The notes beneath the pieces were generated by a model that worked only from the letters and a program-made list of their open reading frames with translations, did no database searches and was not told the DNA's origin. Positions 13,926 through 21,920 of a stretch of 34,903 bases of DNA are shown piece after piece (positions within the stretch are counted from its first letter, which is position 1; every line of letters starts with the position of its first letter). Source of the DNA: a virus; IMG/VR virus record IMGVR_UViG_3300027759_000240, positions 1 through 34,903 of that record; one strand, written 5' to 3'. Both the position numbers and the translations under genes were made by a program.

Positions 13926-14807
13926 ATGAAGAATAAAGGTTATTACGGTTGGATTCATTCCTTAAACGAAGCTGGTATGCAAGCCCATAAAAAGGGTATT
14001 GAGATGCTAGCTGAACAAGCCGCACGTAAAGGCGAAATGCTTACTGAAGCTAAGAAGCCTAATCGTAGTGAAGCAGGACTTGCTAGACAAAAAGAAATCA
14101 ATGCAGCAACCACCATAAGACGGCGTGAAGAAAGAGCTGCTGCTGCTCAAGCAGCTGCCGCAGCTAAAAGTTCTGGCGGTGGAGAACTAAGTGACTTTGA
14201 TTTTGATGGATTTCAAGATAGAGTTGCAGAAATCCGAGCTGAAAAGCAAGCTGCTGGTAGTGATGTTCAACGTGTAGAAACTGGTTATCGTGGAGATGCT
14301 GATGACGACTTTGATCCAACAGATCCCGATTCAGGAACGGAAGAAATTAGTAGGCTACCTTCATTTCCTTGGGCTCGTGATTCTAAACCAACTGATGTAG
14401 ATCAAGATGGTGATGCTGATGCTCAGGATGTACGACTAGATGTATCTAATAATGTAATCGGTGATGAAGAAGAGCCGGAAGATGAAGGTAAATATGAAAT
14501 TCCAACTGCAAACTGGAAATCACTAAAATTAGAATCAATAACTTCTAAGATTTCAAAAATGATGAATGAAGGTAAAAAAGCTGTTCGTGGACGTATAGTT
14601 ACTGGAGGTGATTCTGAAATCCCTGCTAGAAGCCCAAATAGTTTAGATGCCCCAAAAGGAATTTTCAAAGGAACTGAATCTCCTAGTGAAAAAATTGGAA
14701 AAATTTTAGAAATTGTTCGTGATGGTCCAGAAGAACATGGTGAAGAAATACATAGTTGGGCATCAAGTGCATTAGAAACAATGCAAAAACAATTACGTAA
14801 AAATTAA
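13926..14807 (+). CDS. Late protein with (L/I)xE pro-segment and DxDxDG motif
   Basis: 293 residues. The N-terminus MKNKGYYGWIHSLNE ends in LNE (13-15) followed by Ala, a likely prohead-protease site. An Ala/Arg/Glu helical region (about 40-80) and acidic linkers follow. DVDQDGDADAQDVRLD (about 157-172) has the Asp spacing of an EF-hand or dockerin calcium loop, and the same motif occurs in the protein from 26905. No enzymatic domain is seen. It looks like a head-internal or structural accessory protein. The function is unknown. Confidence 0.6.
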   Translation: MKNKGYYGWIHSLNEAGMQAHKKGIEMLAEQAARKGEMLTEAKKPNRSEAGLARQKEINAATTIRRREERAAAAQAAAAAKSSGGGELSDFDFDGFQDRVAEIRAEKQAAGSDVQRVETGYRGDADDDFDPTDPDSGTEEISRLPSFPWARDSKPTDVDQDGDADAQDVRLDVSNNVIGDEEEPEDEGKYEIPTANWKSLKLESITSKISKMMNEGKKAVRGRIVTGGDSEIPARSPNSLDAPKGIFKGTESPSEKIGKILEIVRDGPEEHGEEIHSWASSALETMQKQLRKN

Positions 14808-15010
14808 AGATCTGGGTTGCCGATTTCCCGAGTCCATTCCCATTCTTCCCATAACATTTTAGCAAAATCATCGTCAGGATCATGACGGCGCATTTCTAAT
14901 TCTGCTAGACCCGGTGCTGAGATAGCAGCATCCATTTCCCACGATAGCCAAAACCACTCACCTTTTTTAAGAAGGTTGTTGGTAATGAGACATCGAATGT
15001 CTTTAGACAT
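14804..15010 (-). CDS. Small Trp-rich protein of unknown function
   Basis: 68 residues. Rich in Trp and acidic residues (GEWFWLSWEMD, later KMLWEEWEWTREIG). It starts one base after the stop of the upstream gene and overlaps the convergent gene's end by 4 bases. No family is recognised. It probably shares the late transcript of the small virion-like gene before it. Confidence 0.5.
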   Translation of the reverse strand: MSKDIRCLITNNLLKKGEWFWLSWEMDAAISAPGLAELEMRRHDPDDDFAKMLWEEWEWTREIGNPDL

Positions 15011-15011
15011 A

Positions 15012-15257
15012 TCAATTTACATAGAATGCGGTAAGACCAGATGGTAATGCAGTTGGAATAGCGTATACCTGCATAGGTAAAATAAATGGAGTACTATTAA
15101 CTGTAATAGCAGCATTAAACGTTGTACCTGTACCATTTACTAAACTCAAAGTAACTCCAACTCCTGCTGCTAATGCACCAGAGAATAAAATACCTTTGTG
15201 CTTAGGAATTTTTGAACCGATTGTAATTGGATTTGCTTGGAAGTATTTGTCGTACAT
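15012..15257 (-). CDS. Small beta-rich protein, virion-like
   Basis: 81 residues, Gly/Thr/Val-rich with alternating hydrophobics (ILFSGALAAGVGVTLSLVNG, then TLPM-like PFILPMQVYAIP). The composition and length resemble small phage decoration or tail-accessory proteins. A CTAAATA box on the minus strand lies 8 bases before the ATG, consistent with late expression. No family is firmly recognised, so the virion role is inferred from composition and promoter. Confidence 0.5.
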   Translation of the reverse strand: MYDKYFQANPITIGSKIPKHKGILFSGALAAGVGVTLSLVNGTGTTFNAAITVNSTPFILPMQVYAIPTALPSGLTAFYVN

Positions 15258-15265
15258 GTTACAAA

Positions 15266-15272
15266 TATTTAG
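15266..15272 (-). promoter_or_regulatory. Late promoter box CTAAATA, minus strand
   Basis: Minus-strand CTAAATA, overlapping the end of the upstream gene and ending 8 bases before the ATG at 15257. Confidence 0.55.
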
Positions 15273-15556
15273 GAATTTTTAAATGATTCACTTGTCCAAA
15301 ATACTTCTAACCATTTAGGTTCATCAACAAAACTTGCCATCCAAACACATCTGTGTACTTTATCAATCTTTTTAAGTACACCAACATGATACGAATTTGT
15401 TTCAGTGTACTGATCAACTTTCACAACATATGGTGTAGTTGATTCAACCTTATTAATAAAATTTTGAATATATTCAGGATATACTGGTTTTACAACAGGA
15501 GGAAGTGGTTTGATCTTCCTTTTTCCATATTTTGATGTTTTTCTTATTTTTGCCAT
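15269..15556 (-). CDS. Hypothetical late protein
   Basis: 95 residues. Basic N-terminus (MAKIRKTSKYGKRKIKPLPP) followed by a beta-rich body (TPYVVKVDQYTETNSYHVGV, then VHRCVWMASFVDEPKWLEVF). No family is recognised. It is divergent from the gene at 15573 and shares a palindromic late promoter region with it; the minus-strand box GTAAATA ends 9 bases from its ATG. Confidence 0.5.
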   Translation of the reverse strand: MAKIRKTSKYGKRKIKPLPPVVKPVYPEYIQNFINKVESTTPYVVKVDQYTETNSYHVGVLKKIDKVHRCVWMASFVDEPKWLEVFWTSESFKNS

Positions 15557-15560
15557 TATT

Positions 15561-15572
15561 CTAAATATTTAC
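15561..15572. promoter_or_regulatory. Palindromic bidirectional late promoter
   Basis: CTAAATATTTAC reads as CTAAATA on the plus strand (15561-15567, 5 bases before the ATG at 15573) and GTAAATA on the minus strand (15572-15566, 9 bases before the ATG at 15556). The two boxes overlap, so both genes may be served by one site. Confidence 0.6.
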
Positions 15573-15776
15573 ATGAAAAAGTTGATTGAAGGTAATGTTT
15601 ATAACGTTCAGCAAGTTAGTACATTGAAACCAGATTCTTCACAAACTGGGTTGGATCAATGGACTTCTGAAATGCGTAAACATGTAATGGAAAAATTACG
15701 TGGATACGCCCCAGAAAAAGTAGATCAGATTATAAAATCTACTTTTGGTAATGTTATGAGTTCAGAAAATGTTTAA
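15573..15776 (+). CDS. Small late protein beginning MKKLIEG
   Basis: 67 residues. The start at 15573 is fixed by the late box 5 bases upstream; a longer frame from 15510 would run through the divergent gene. L4-I5-E6 followed by Gly matches an (L/I)xE cleavage site right at the N-terminus. The C-terminal part is helical (EMRKHVMEKLRGYAPEKVDQ). No family is recognised. It overlaps the convergent gene by 15 bases. Confidence 0.5.
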   Translation: MKKLIEGNVYNVQQVSTLKPDSSQTGLDQWTSEMRKHVMEKLRGYAPEKVDQIIKSTFGNVMSSENV

Positions 15777-15959
15777 AGATTGTGCCATTTTTGAATGGCT
15801 GTTAAAATGTTCATTAAATTGTTCTACCAATTTTTCTTTATGGTCAACCAATTTGTTATATTCCTTTAAACTAGTCTTTTCATCGGTTTCAAACTTACCA
15901 ATGTGCTTTAAAGTTTCACCGTAGTCGTAGATCATTTCTTCCAATTTTTTGTTGGTCAT
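15762..15959 (-). CDS. Small charged helical protein
   Basis: 65 residues, rich in Lys/Glu with heptad-like spacing (KKLEEMIYDYGETLKHIGKF, then KEYNKLVDHKEKLVEQFNEH), so probably a coiled coil. A sigma70-like promoter on the minus strand (TTGACT, 16 bases, TATACT) lies 9 bases before the ATG, indicating early expression from a leaderless or near-leaderless message. The function is unknown. Confidence 0.5.
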   Translation of the reverse strand: MTNKKLEEMIYDYGETLKHIGKFETDEKTSLKEYNKLVDHKEKLVEQFNEHFNSHSKMAQSLNIF

Positions 15960-15961
15960 AG

Positions 15962-15996
15962 TATAAATAGTATACGAGACAATACTTAAAAGTCAA
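15962..15996. promoter_or_regulatory. Overlapping late (+) and sigma70-like (-) promoters
   Basis: Plus strand: TATAAATA (15962-15969), 30 bases before the fibre start at 16000. Minus strand: TTGACT (15996-15991), 16-base spacer, TATACT (15974-15969). The two promoters overlap by one base and face apart. Confidence 0.65.
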
Positions 15997-15999
15997 ATA

Positions 16000-18900
16000 A
16001 TGCATCCGATTTTACTTAATACCAATATATCAGCATCAAGTGCGTACAGTAATCCAATGGTTTTTGGTTATTGGTGGACAGTACCATATAATAATTGGAA
16101 TCAAGGAGAAACATGGGGCGGTCAATATGGTTTAACTTATATGTATCCCATGGTTCCAGGTGCTCCTGGTATTCGTGGTCCTAGTAAAGCAGCATTGGCT
16201 GGTAACTGTTTTGCAACAAATGCAGTTGATGATACATGGATTGGACATGGATATGATCCATTTACATCCAAATATTATATTGATTGGACAGAATCACCTT
16301 GGAATAGTGCTACTGGATATATTGGTTTAACTTTTGGAAATACTGGACATATTGGTCTTACCACAATCAATAATATTGCGAATTATTATTCATGGATTCC
16401 ATTTAAAAATAGAATTTTTGATAATCCAAGACATTATAATGCTTTAGTTAGTAATTCTGGTATAACAAATTCTGAAAATTTAATTAATATACCAAGCGAT
16501 TCAGTATATGGAAGTCCTGGTAAACCATCAATACGTACTCCTTGGGTAAAACGTAAAATGCAGTTTTTAAGAAAAGAATTACAAAATACTTGTAAAGTAT
16601 TAGGTAATACTGGATTCTTAATGAATGGCTTTGAATATGATGATGAAATGTATATCTTTTGGGATTTTAGAAATATTGGTGTTTGTGGTAGTTGTGCTAG
16701 TATAAATTCTGGAAATACTTCATTTGGAAATTTCTTTTTATATCCTAATAATACACCAACTGGAAGTACATGGTATGCATCATATACTGGAATATGTGCA
16801 GCCCCAGATGCATTAATAGCCCGTGGAATTAGTTCTTTTAGATCATATCTTTTAAATCACGGGTATACAACAAATTCAAATGATGCAAAATTTGTTGATG
16901 GTATCACTGCCATGGGTACTCTTGATACAATTTCCAATATTGCAAAATCTGGTAGTAGAGATCAAGCCACACCAAATGAATATGGTGCTGTTTTAACGGA
17001 TTGGATTGCACTACACTGGCAAGATTATGCAAATGATTTTAAATCATATAATGGATTAATTGCAGATAATAGTTTACTTGCTTCATATGGTTATTATAAA
17101 AATGATGTGGGGATACAAGGTTATACATTTGCAGCTTTAAACAATTCATTTACAGGATTAATAAAACAATCTTCTACGGATTTTATTCCATATCCTACTT
17201 CTATTATAAACAGTAGTAGTGTTGATCGAAGAAAAACAGCGTACTATGCATTTAATGCATTGAGTGCATTTTCATCTCCAGGATTTGTTCAACGTGAAGT
17301 TGCGGGAACAATAGATTCGATTTATCCATATGGTGGATTATTTAATTTTATTGAAACAAGACAAAATTCTTTACGTAACTTAGATAGAAAAAAATTATTT
17401 TATGGAAATTCATATAGTAATGGAACTACGTTTGGAATTTATGCAAACTACAATTGGCAATTATCCCAAGTACTTGGTTTAGCCAATGAAGCCCCATTAT
17501 GGTTCGTGCCTACAAACTATTTAAATTCAACATTAGCAGGACAAACATTTAGAGCATCAGAATGTTATGAAATTCATGGACTTTCTGCAGCAAAAAGATA
17601 TGATCCATCTGGTGTTCTTGGTGCTAGCAATGGCTCAGTAAATCGATGTGGTGACAATAAAGCTCCTGGTTGGATTCCATGGAATTTAAATCCAGTATGG
17701 GGAATTACTGCAATAAATGTTAATTCAAACTATGGTCCAGCCAACCATATCCCATTGCGTGGACCAAGTATTTTAAATGGCTTGACTATGGGTGCTATCA
17801 GTAGACAATGGTTGGGTACATCTACTAAATGGGATGCTAGTCATTTTGATTCTTGTGGCTTCCCATTACCTGGAAATACATTACCGGGTGGATCCATATA
17901 TAACCAATACTGGAGTCATTGGTACCCAATGGCATTCATGGCTTTATTATATGATGTAAATTGGGGAAGACAAGTAGCAGTTGGAAATGTTTACAGAGCC
18001 GCCGCTCAAAAAGAAGGATTGTTAGAGAGTGTTCCCGGATCAATATGGAATGGTATTCAAAAACCAATTAATACTTGGCTTGTAGACCAAAAATTATATT
18101 TATCTGGAGATTATTCAAGTGTTGCTGATAATGATTTATCGCAAAATATGGGTCTCGGTGGTCAAACATATGTTCCTACTGGTGTTACCTTCGGATATCA
18201 CATCACTGGCAATGTTGCTACTGGTGTGACACAATTTGTTGGTGAACAAGGACCTATGTTTTATGAAAACATACGACACCAATATTTGAATAAAACTGGT
18301 AGATTTTTACATTGGAATCCTTCAGCTTATAGTTGTGTAACAAGTGCTGTTGGTGGACAAGTATTAGTAGATAATAGAGGTGTTCCAGGATATTATAGTG
18401 GAATAACTTGTTTTGGTATTTGTGGTGCTATTACAATGAATCTTGCAAGAAAAACAAATCAAGTAATTGGTGAATGCAATCTTCTTGGTAATGGAATGGT
18501 AAATCAGACAGTCTATCTTGCACCTTCTAATTTAGATGAGCAATCATATCTTATGTCTGGTTCACAAAAAATTGATGGACAATATTTGTGGAGAATTACA
18601 TTTGCCAATCCTGCTACCAACCCATCACCATTAATAATACGTGGTTCTGTTAGTGGAGTAACTACAGCATATAATATTAGTGGTGTTACGGATTATATTA
18701 ATAATTCAAATAGTAAATTTGGTGTTTGGTGGAATAGTGGAAATTATGAAATTCCAATTGTTGAGAATCCTCCAATTCCAGAAGCATTGCGTAGAGGCAT
18801 TGTTAATCTTCCAAACAATCCAGAAATAATGTATAATGCTGTAACCACAAACGAATCTAGAAATAGTATTCCTGTTGGTTATGAAAATCCAGATCTATTT

Positions 18901-21900
18901 GGACTATTAAATGTTGCTCCTTATAATTTATATAAAGATGGTTTGACATGGGGAAGTCAAAATGGTTTAACATATATGTGGCCAATAATATTTTTTGGTA
19001 TGATGGGTGTTGTTGGTCCAAGCAGATCTAATTTGGATGCTGGTATATATCCACTTGCAACTGGTGCAGGATATGCAACAGATGAAAGTTGGGCTGCAGT
19101 TGGTACTGATAAATACGGTACATCCGACTTAGGTAATAGTGCTGGACCATGGATTACGGCAACTGGATATATTGGATTGACGTTTGGAGCTCCGAACTTC
19201 TTTGATAAAAGAACAGCATATGAAGCTGTAAGGCTTTATTCATGGATTCCAAATAAATACAGAACATTTTTTCCAAGTAGATCTTGGAGAGCAATTCTTG
19301 GTGTTTATACTAAAGGAATTCAAGATACAGAAGTAGTAAATTTAACCACTACAGGAACTACATATTACACACCATGGCTTAAACGTAAAGTAGAATTTGC
19401 AAAAGCAGAATTAAATGCTTTTTATACTATTTTAGGTTCCTGTGGATTTACCATGGCTCACTGGGAGATGGATGATGAATATTATAATTGGTTTGATTTA
19501 AGAGGTATTGGTGGTAGTGTTGGAGATACTGGATTTTATCAAAAATGGTTATATCCAAATAATTCTTCAACAAGTAGTAAATGGTATTCGTCTTTTACTG
19601 GTATATGTGCTGCTCCAGATTATTATGTTACTCGGGGCATAACTTCTATGCGATCTTTCTTATTAACAAGAGGTTGGACTACAAATCCTTCATCTTGGAA
19701 ATATGTTGATGGTATGACTGCTATGAATAATGCAGAAATACCAGGTAACATAGTTGCTTCTGGGTCACCTGATATCTGGTTAAGCCAAGAATATACTTCA
19801 GCCATGAAAGATTGGACTGCAGGTATGATGAATGATTTAGCAGATCATTTTAAAACCTCTAATGGAATTGTTGCAGATAATTCATTATCTGGAAACTATG
19901 GATATTATAAAACAAATCACGGAACGAAAGGATACAATGTTCCAAGTTATAATAATCCTTCAAATAGACCATATTTAACTGGACAAATAAATTGGTCAAG
20001 TAATGATTATGTTCCCTATCCATTAAATGCATCTACTAGCACTTATGATAGGCCGATGGCAAACTATTATTCCTTTAATGATATGTGGCCGTCATTATCA
20101 TCAAATCAATCAGTATACGGAGTCAGAGTAGGTGATATTGATAATATTCATACTTATGCTGGTATTGGTGGTCAAATTGATATGACATCCAATAGCCCTG
20201 TAGTAGTAGATAGAAATCTTGATTACAGAGGAAGTTCATATCAATTTGCAAACAATGGTAATACATTTGGTAAAAATAATATTGCAACTTGGCAAATGCG
20301 CTATAGATATAGTGTTTTAGGTTCTCCAACAAATAGTTCAACAAAAAAATGGTTACCAGATAATTATTTAAATTCAGGAATAGCCGGACAGGTTATTGAC
20401 TTTTATGGATGTGCTGAAACAGTTGGAAGTTGTGGGTTTAAAGATTTTGATCCAACAGGAGCATCTTTGTCAACAATGTGTCATCCTGCAAAATGTGGAA
20501 CGGATAGATCACCCCTATGGATGTCATGGCATTTAAATCCTGTATGGGGAATTAATAAAAATAATTTGGTTGCAGGTGCAACCTTTGGTCCTGCAAATTA
20601 TATTCCAATTAAAGGTCTTGAAATATTAAATGGTAGAACAGCTGGTTCCAAAACTTTAGAATTGTTAAGGGGATCTACTACTGGAATACCAACATGGGAT
20701 GTTGATTATTTTGATCAATGTGGGAATCCATGGCCAGCTAATACATTACCTGCCGGAACAATTTATAATCATTACTGGACAAACTGGTATCCAATGGCAT
20801 TTATGGCATTACTTGCTGATGTAAAATGGGGACGGCATATAGCAACTGGTAATGTAACATGGGCAAAATTCCAAAAATCAGATCCAATTAATTATCCTGC
20901 ATTAGCACAGTCTAAATGGAACGGAATACAGAAACCAATTAATACATGGGTAGCAATAGAAACATGGAATAATGATTATGATGCTGCTAATGGACCCGAT
21001 CTATCAAAAAATATAACATATGGAAATTATTATTATGTTTCAAAAGGAGTAACGTTTGGTTATTATTTAAATGGAACCAAAGCATTGGGGGTTAATTTTG
21101 AATATGGTGAAGCTGGACCAATGCATTTTGAAAATATAAGACACCAATATTTAAATAAGACAGGTAGATTTACATATTGGAATCCAATTACATATTACAA
21201 TGGTACATCTTCTGTTGGTGCACAAACTCCTTGTGAAAATCAAATGTTCCCAAGAAGCTATGCCTCAAATCAAACTTTTAATCCTCCATTGGCTAATGGT
21301 TTAACATTCTATGGATGCTGTGGTGCAATTTCATACAATCAGGCAAAACGATTAAATTCTATTATTGGAGAATGCCACACTCTTGGAAATGGTATTGTAT
21401 GGGAAACTGTTTATCTTGCTCCAGTTAACATGGATGAACGTTCTTATTTAATGTCTGGTGCTCAAAAGGTTGATGGAAATTATTTATGGAGAATCACATT
21501 TGCTCATCCTGCTACACAATCTCCAATTATTGTAAGAGGATCGGTGAGCGGAATAACAACCGGTTATAATGTTAGTGGAATTACGAATTATATCTATGAA
21601 CCAAATAGTAAATTTGGTATATGGTGGACTACAGATCGTTATGAGATTCCAATAGTTGAAAATCCTCCAGTATCGGAAGCTGAGAGATTAGGTCTATTGA
21701 ATCTTCCAGAAAATCCAGCGTTTGAATATGATCCATTGACTATGACTGAAGCCAATACAAGACCAAAAATTAATGCGTTTGCTTGGCAGTGGCCAAATGA
21801 ATGGGTATGGTCTGGAAATGAGTGGTCTAGATCTGATAATTCTAAAAATCTAATATCGTTTAGTCAAGATATGAATTTGAACACTATTCCTGGTACTTAA
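16000..21900 (+). CDS. Giant fibre/adhesin protein with two tandem modules
   Basis: 1966 residues. Two copies of a module of about 940 residues follow each other (about 22-945 and 967-1915). Shared landmarks include WGxQ/SxGLTYM, ATGYIGLTFG, an acidic motif E-(Y/M)-DDE-(M/Y)-Y (E212/D214/D215/E216 and E1156/D1158/D1159/E1160), LNPVWGI (N564, N1513), WYPMAFMALL, WNGIQKPINTW, ENIRHQYLNKTGRF and YLWRITF. The aromatic, Gly/Asn/Ser-rich make-up suits a phage fibre or spike. The conserved acidic cluster suggests a glycosidase-like barrel, but no family is confirmed. It ends with NLISFSQDMN, which looks like the first strand of a carbohydrate-binding domain continued in the next gene. A late box lies 30 bases upstream. 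Confidence 0.75.
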   Translation: MHPILLNTNISASSAYSNPMVFGYWWTVPYNNWNQGETWGGQYGLTYMYPMVPGAPGIRGPSKAALAGNCFATNAVDDTWIGHGYDPFTSKYYIDWTESPWNSATGYIGLTFGNTGHIGLTTINNIANYYSWIPFKNRIFDNPRHYNALVSNSGITNSENLINIPSDSVYGSPGKPSIRTPWVKRKMQFLRKELQNTCKVLGNTGFLMNGFEYDDEMYIFWDFRNIGVCGSCASINSGNTSFGNFFLYPNNTPTGSTWYASYTGICAAPDALIARGISSFRSYLLNHGYTTNSNDAKFVDGITAMGTLDTISNIAKSGSRDQATPNEYGAVLTDWIALHWQDYANDFKSYNGLIADNSLLASYGYYKNDVGIQGYTFAALNNSFTGLIKQSSTDFIPYPTSIINSSSVDRRKTAYYAFNALSAFSSPGFVQREVAGTIDSIYPYGGLFNFIETRQNSLRNLDRKKLFYGNSYSNGTTFGIYANYNWQLSQVLGLANEAPLWFVPTNYLNSTLAGQTFRASECYEIHGLSAAKRYDPSGVLGASNGSVNRCGDNKAPGWIPWNLNPVWGITAINVNSNYGPANHIPLRGPSILNGLTMGAISRQWLGTSTKWDASHFDSCGFPLPGNTLPGGSIYNQYWSHWYPMAFMALLYDVNWGRQVAVGNVYRAAAQKEGLLESVPGSIWNGIQKPINTWLVDQKLYLSGDYSSVADNDLSQNMGLGGQTYVPTGVTFGYHITGNVATGVTQFVGEQGPMFYENIRHQYLNKTGRFLHWNPSAYSCVTSAVGGQVLVDNRGVPGYYSGITCFGICGAITMNLARKTNQVIGECNLLGNGMVNQTVYLAPSNLDEQSYLMSGSQKIDGQYLWRITFANPATNPSPLIIRGSVSGVTTAYNISGVTDYINNSNSKFGVWWNSGNYEIPIVENPPIPEALRRGIVNLPNNPEIMYNAVTTNESRNSIPVGYENPDLFGLLNVAPYNLYKDGLTWGSQNGLTYMWPIIFFGMMGVVGPSRSNLDAGIYPLATGAGYATDESWAAVGTDKYGTSDLGNSAGPWITATGYIGLTFGAPNFFDKRTAYEAVRLYSWIPNKYRTFFPSRSWRAILGVYTKGIQDTEVVNLTTTGTTYYTPWLKRKVEFAKAELNAFYTILGSCGFTMAHWEMDDEYYNWFDLRGIGGSVGDTGFYQKWLYPNNSSTSSKWYSSFTGICAAPDYYVTRGITSMRSFLLTRGWTTNPSSWKYVDGMTAMNNAEIPGNIVASGSPDIWLSQEYTSAMKDWTAGMMNDLADHFKTSNGIVADNSLSGNYGYYKTNHGTKGYNVPSYNNPSNRPYLTGQINWSSNDYVPYPLNASTSTYDRPMANYYSFNDMWPSLSSNQSVYGVRVGDIDNIHTYAGIGGQIDMTSNSPVVVDRNLDYRGSSYQFANNGNTFGKNNIATWQMRYRYSVLGSPTNSSTKKWLPDNYLNSGIAGQVIDFYGCAETVGSCGFKDFDPTGASLSTMCHPAKCGTDRSPLWMSWHLNPVWGINKNNLVAGATFGPANYIPIKGLEILNGRTAGSKTLELLRGSTTGIPTWDVDYFDQCGNPWPANTLPAGTIYNHYWTNWYPMAFMALLADVKWGRHIATGNVTWAKFQKSDPINYPALAQSKWNGIQKPINTWVAIETWNNDYDAANGPDLSKNITYGNYYYVSKGVTFGYYLNGTKALGVNFEYGEAGPMHFENIRHQYLNKTGRFTYWNPITYYNGTSSVGAQTPCENQMFPRSYASNQTFNPPLANGLTFYGCCGAISYNQAKRLNSIIGECHTLGNGIVWETVYLAPVNMDERSYLMSGAQKVDGNYLWRITFAHPATQSPIIVRGSVSGITTGYNVSGITNYIYEPNSKFGIWWTTDRYEIPIVENPPVSEAERLGLLNLPENPAFEYDPLTMTEANTRPKINAFAWQWPNEWVWSGNEWSRSDNSKNLISFSQDMNLNTIPGT
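16064..18870 (+). repeat. Fibre module, first copy
   Basis: First of two diverged tandem copies of about 2.85 kb in the fibre gene. Matching landmarks recur 944-966 codons later. DNA identity is patchy, so the duplication is old. Ends are approximate. Confidence 0.75.
18898..21770 (+). repeat. Fibre module, second copy
   Basis: Second copy of the fibre module. It keeps the acidic ExDDE motif, LNPVWGI, the WNGIQKPINTW segment and the closing EIPIVENPP segment. Ends are approximate. Confidence 0.75.
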
Positions 21901-21910
21901 TAAATAAGGA
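21899..21910 (+). promoter_or_regulatory. Late box AATAAATA with AAGGA ribosome site
   Basis: AATAAATA (21899-21906) overlaps the stop of the first fibre gene and runs into AAGGA (21906-21910), 10 bases before the ATG at 21921. Confidence 0.5.
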
Positions 21911-21920
21911 TTCTATTACA

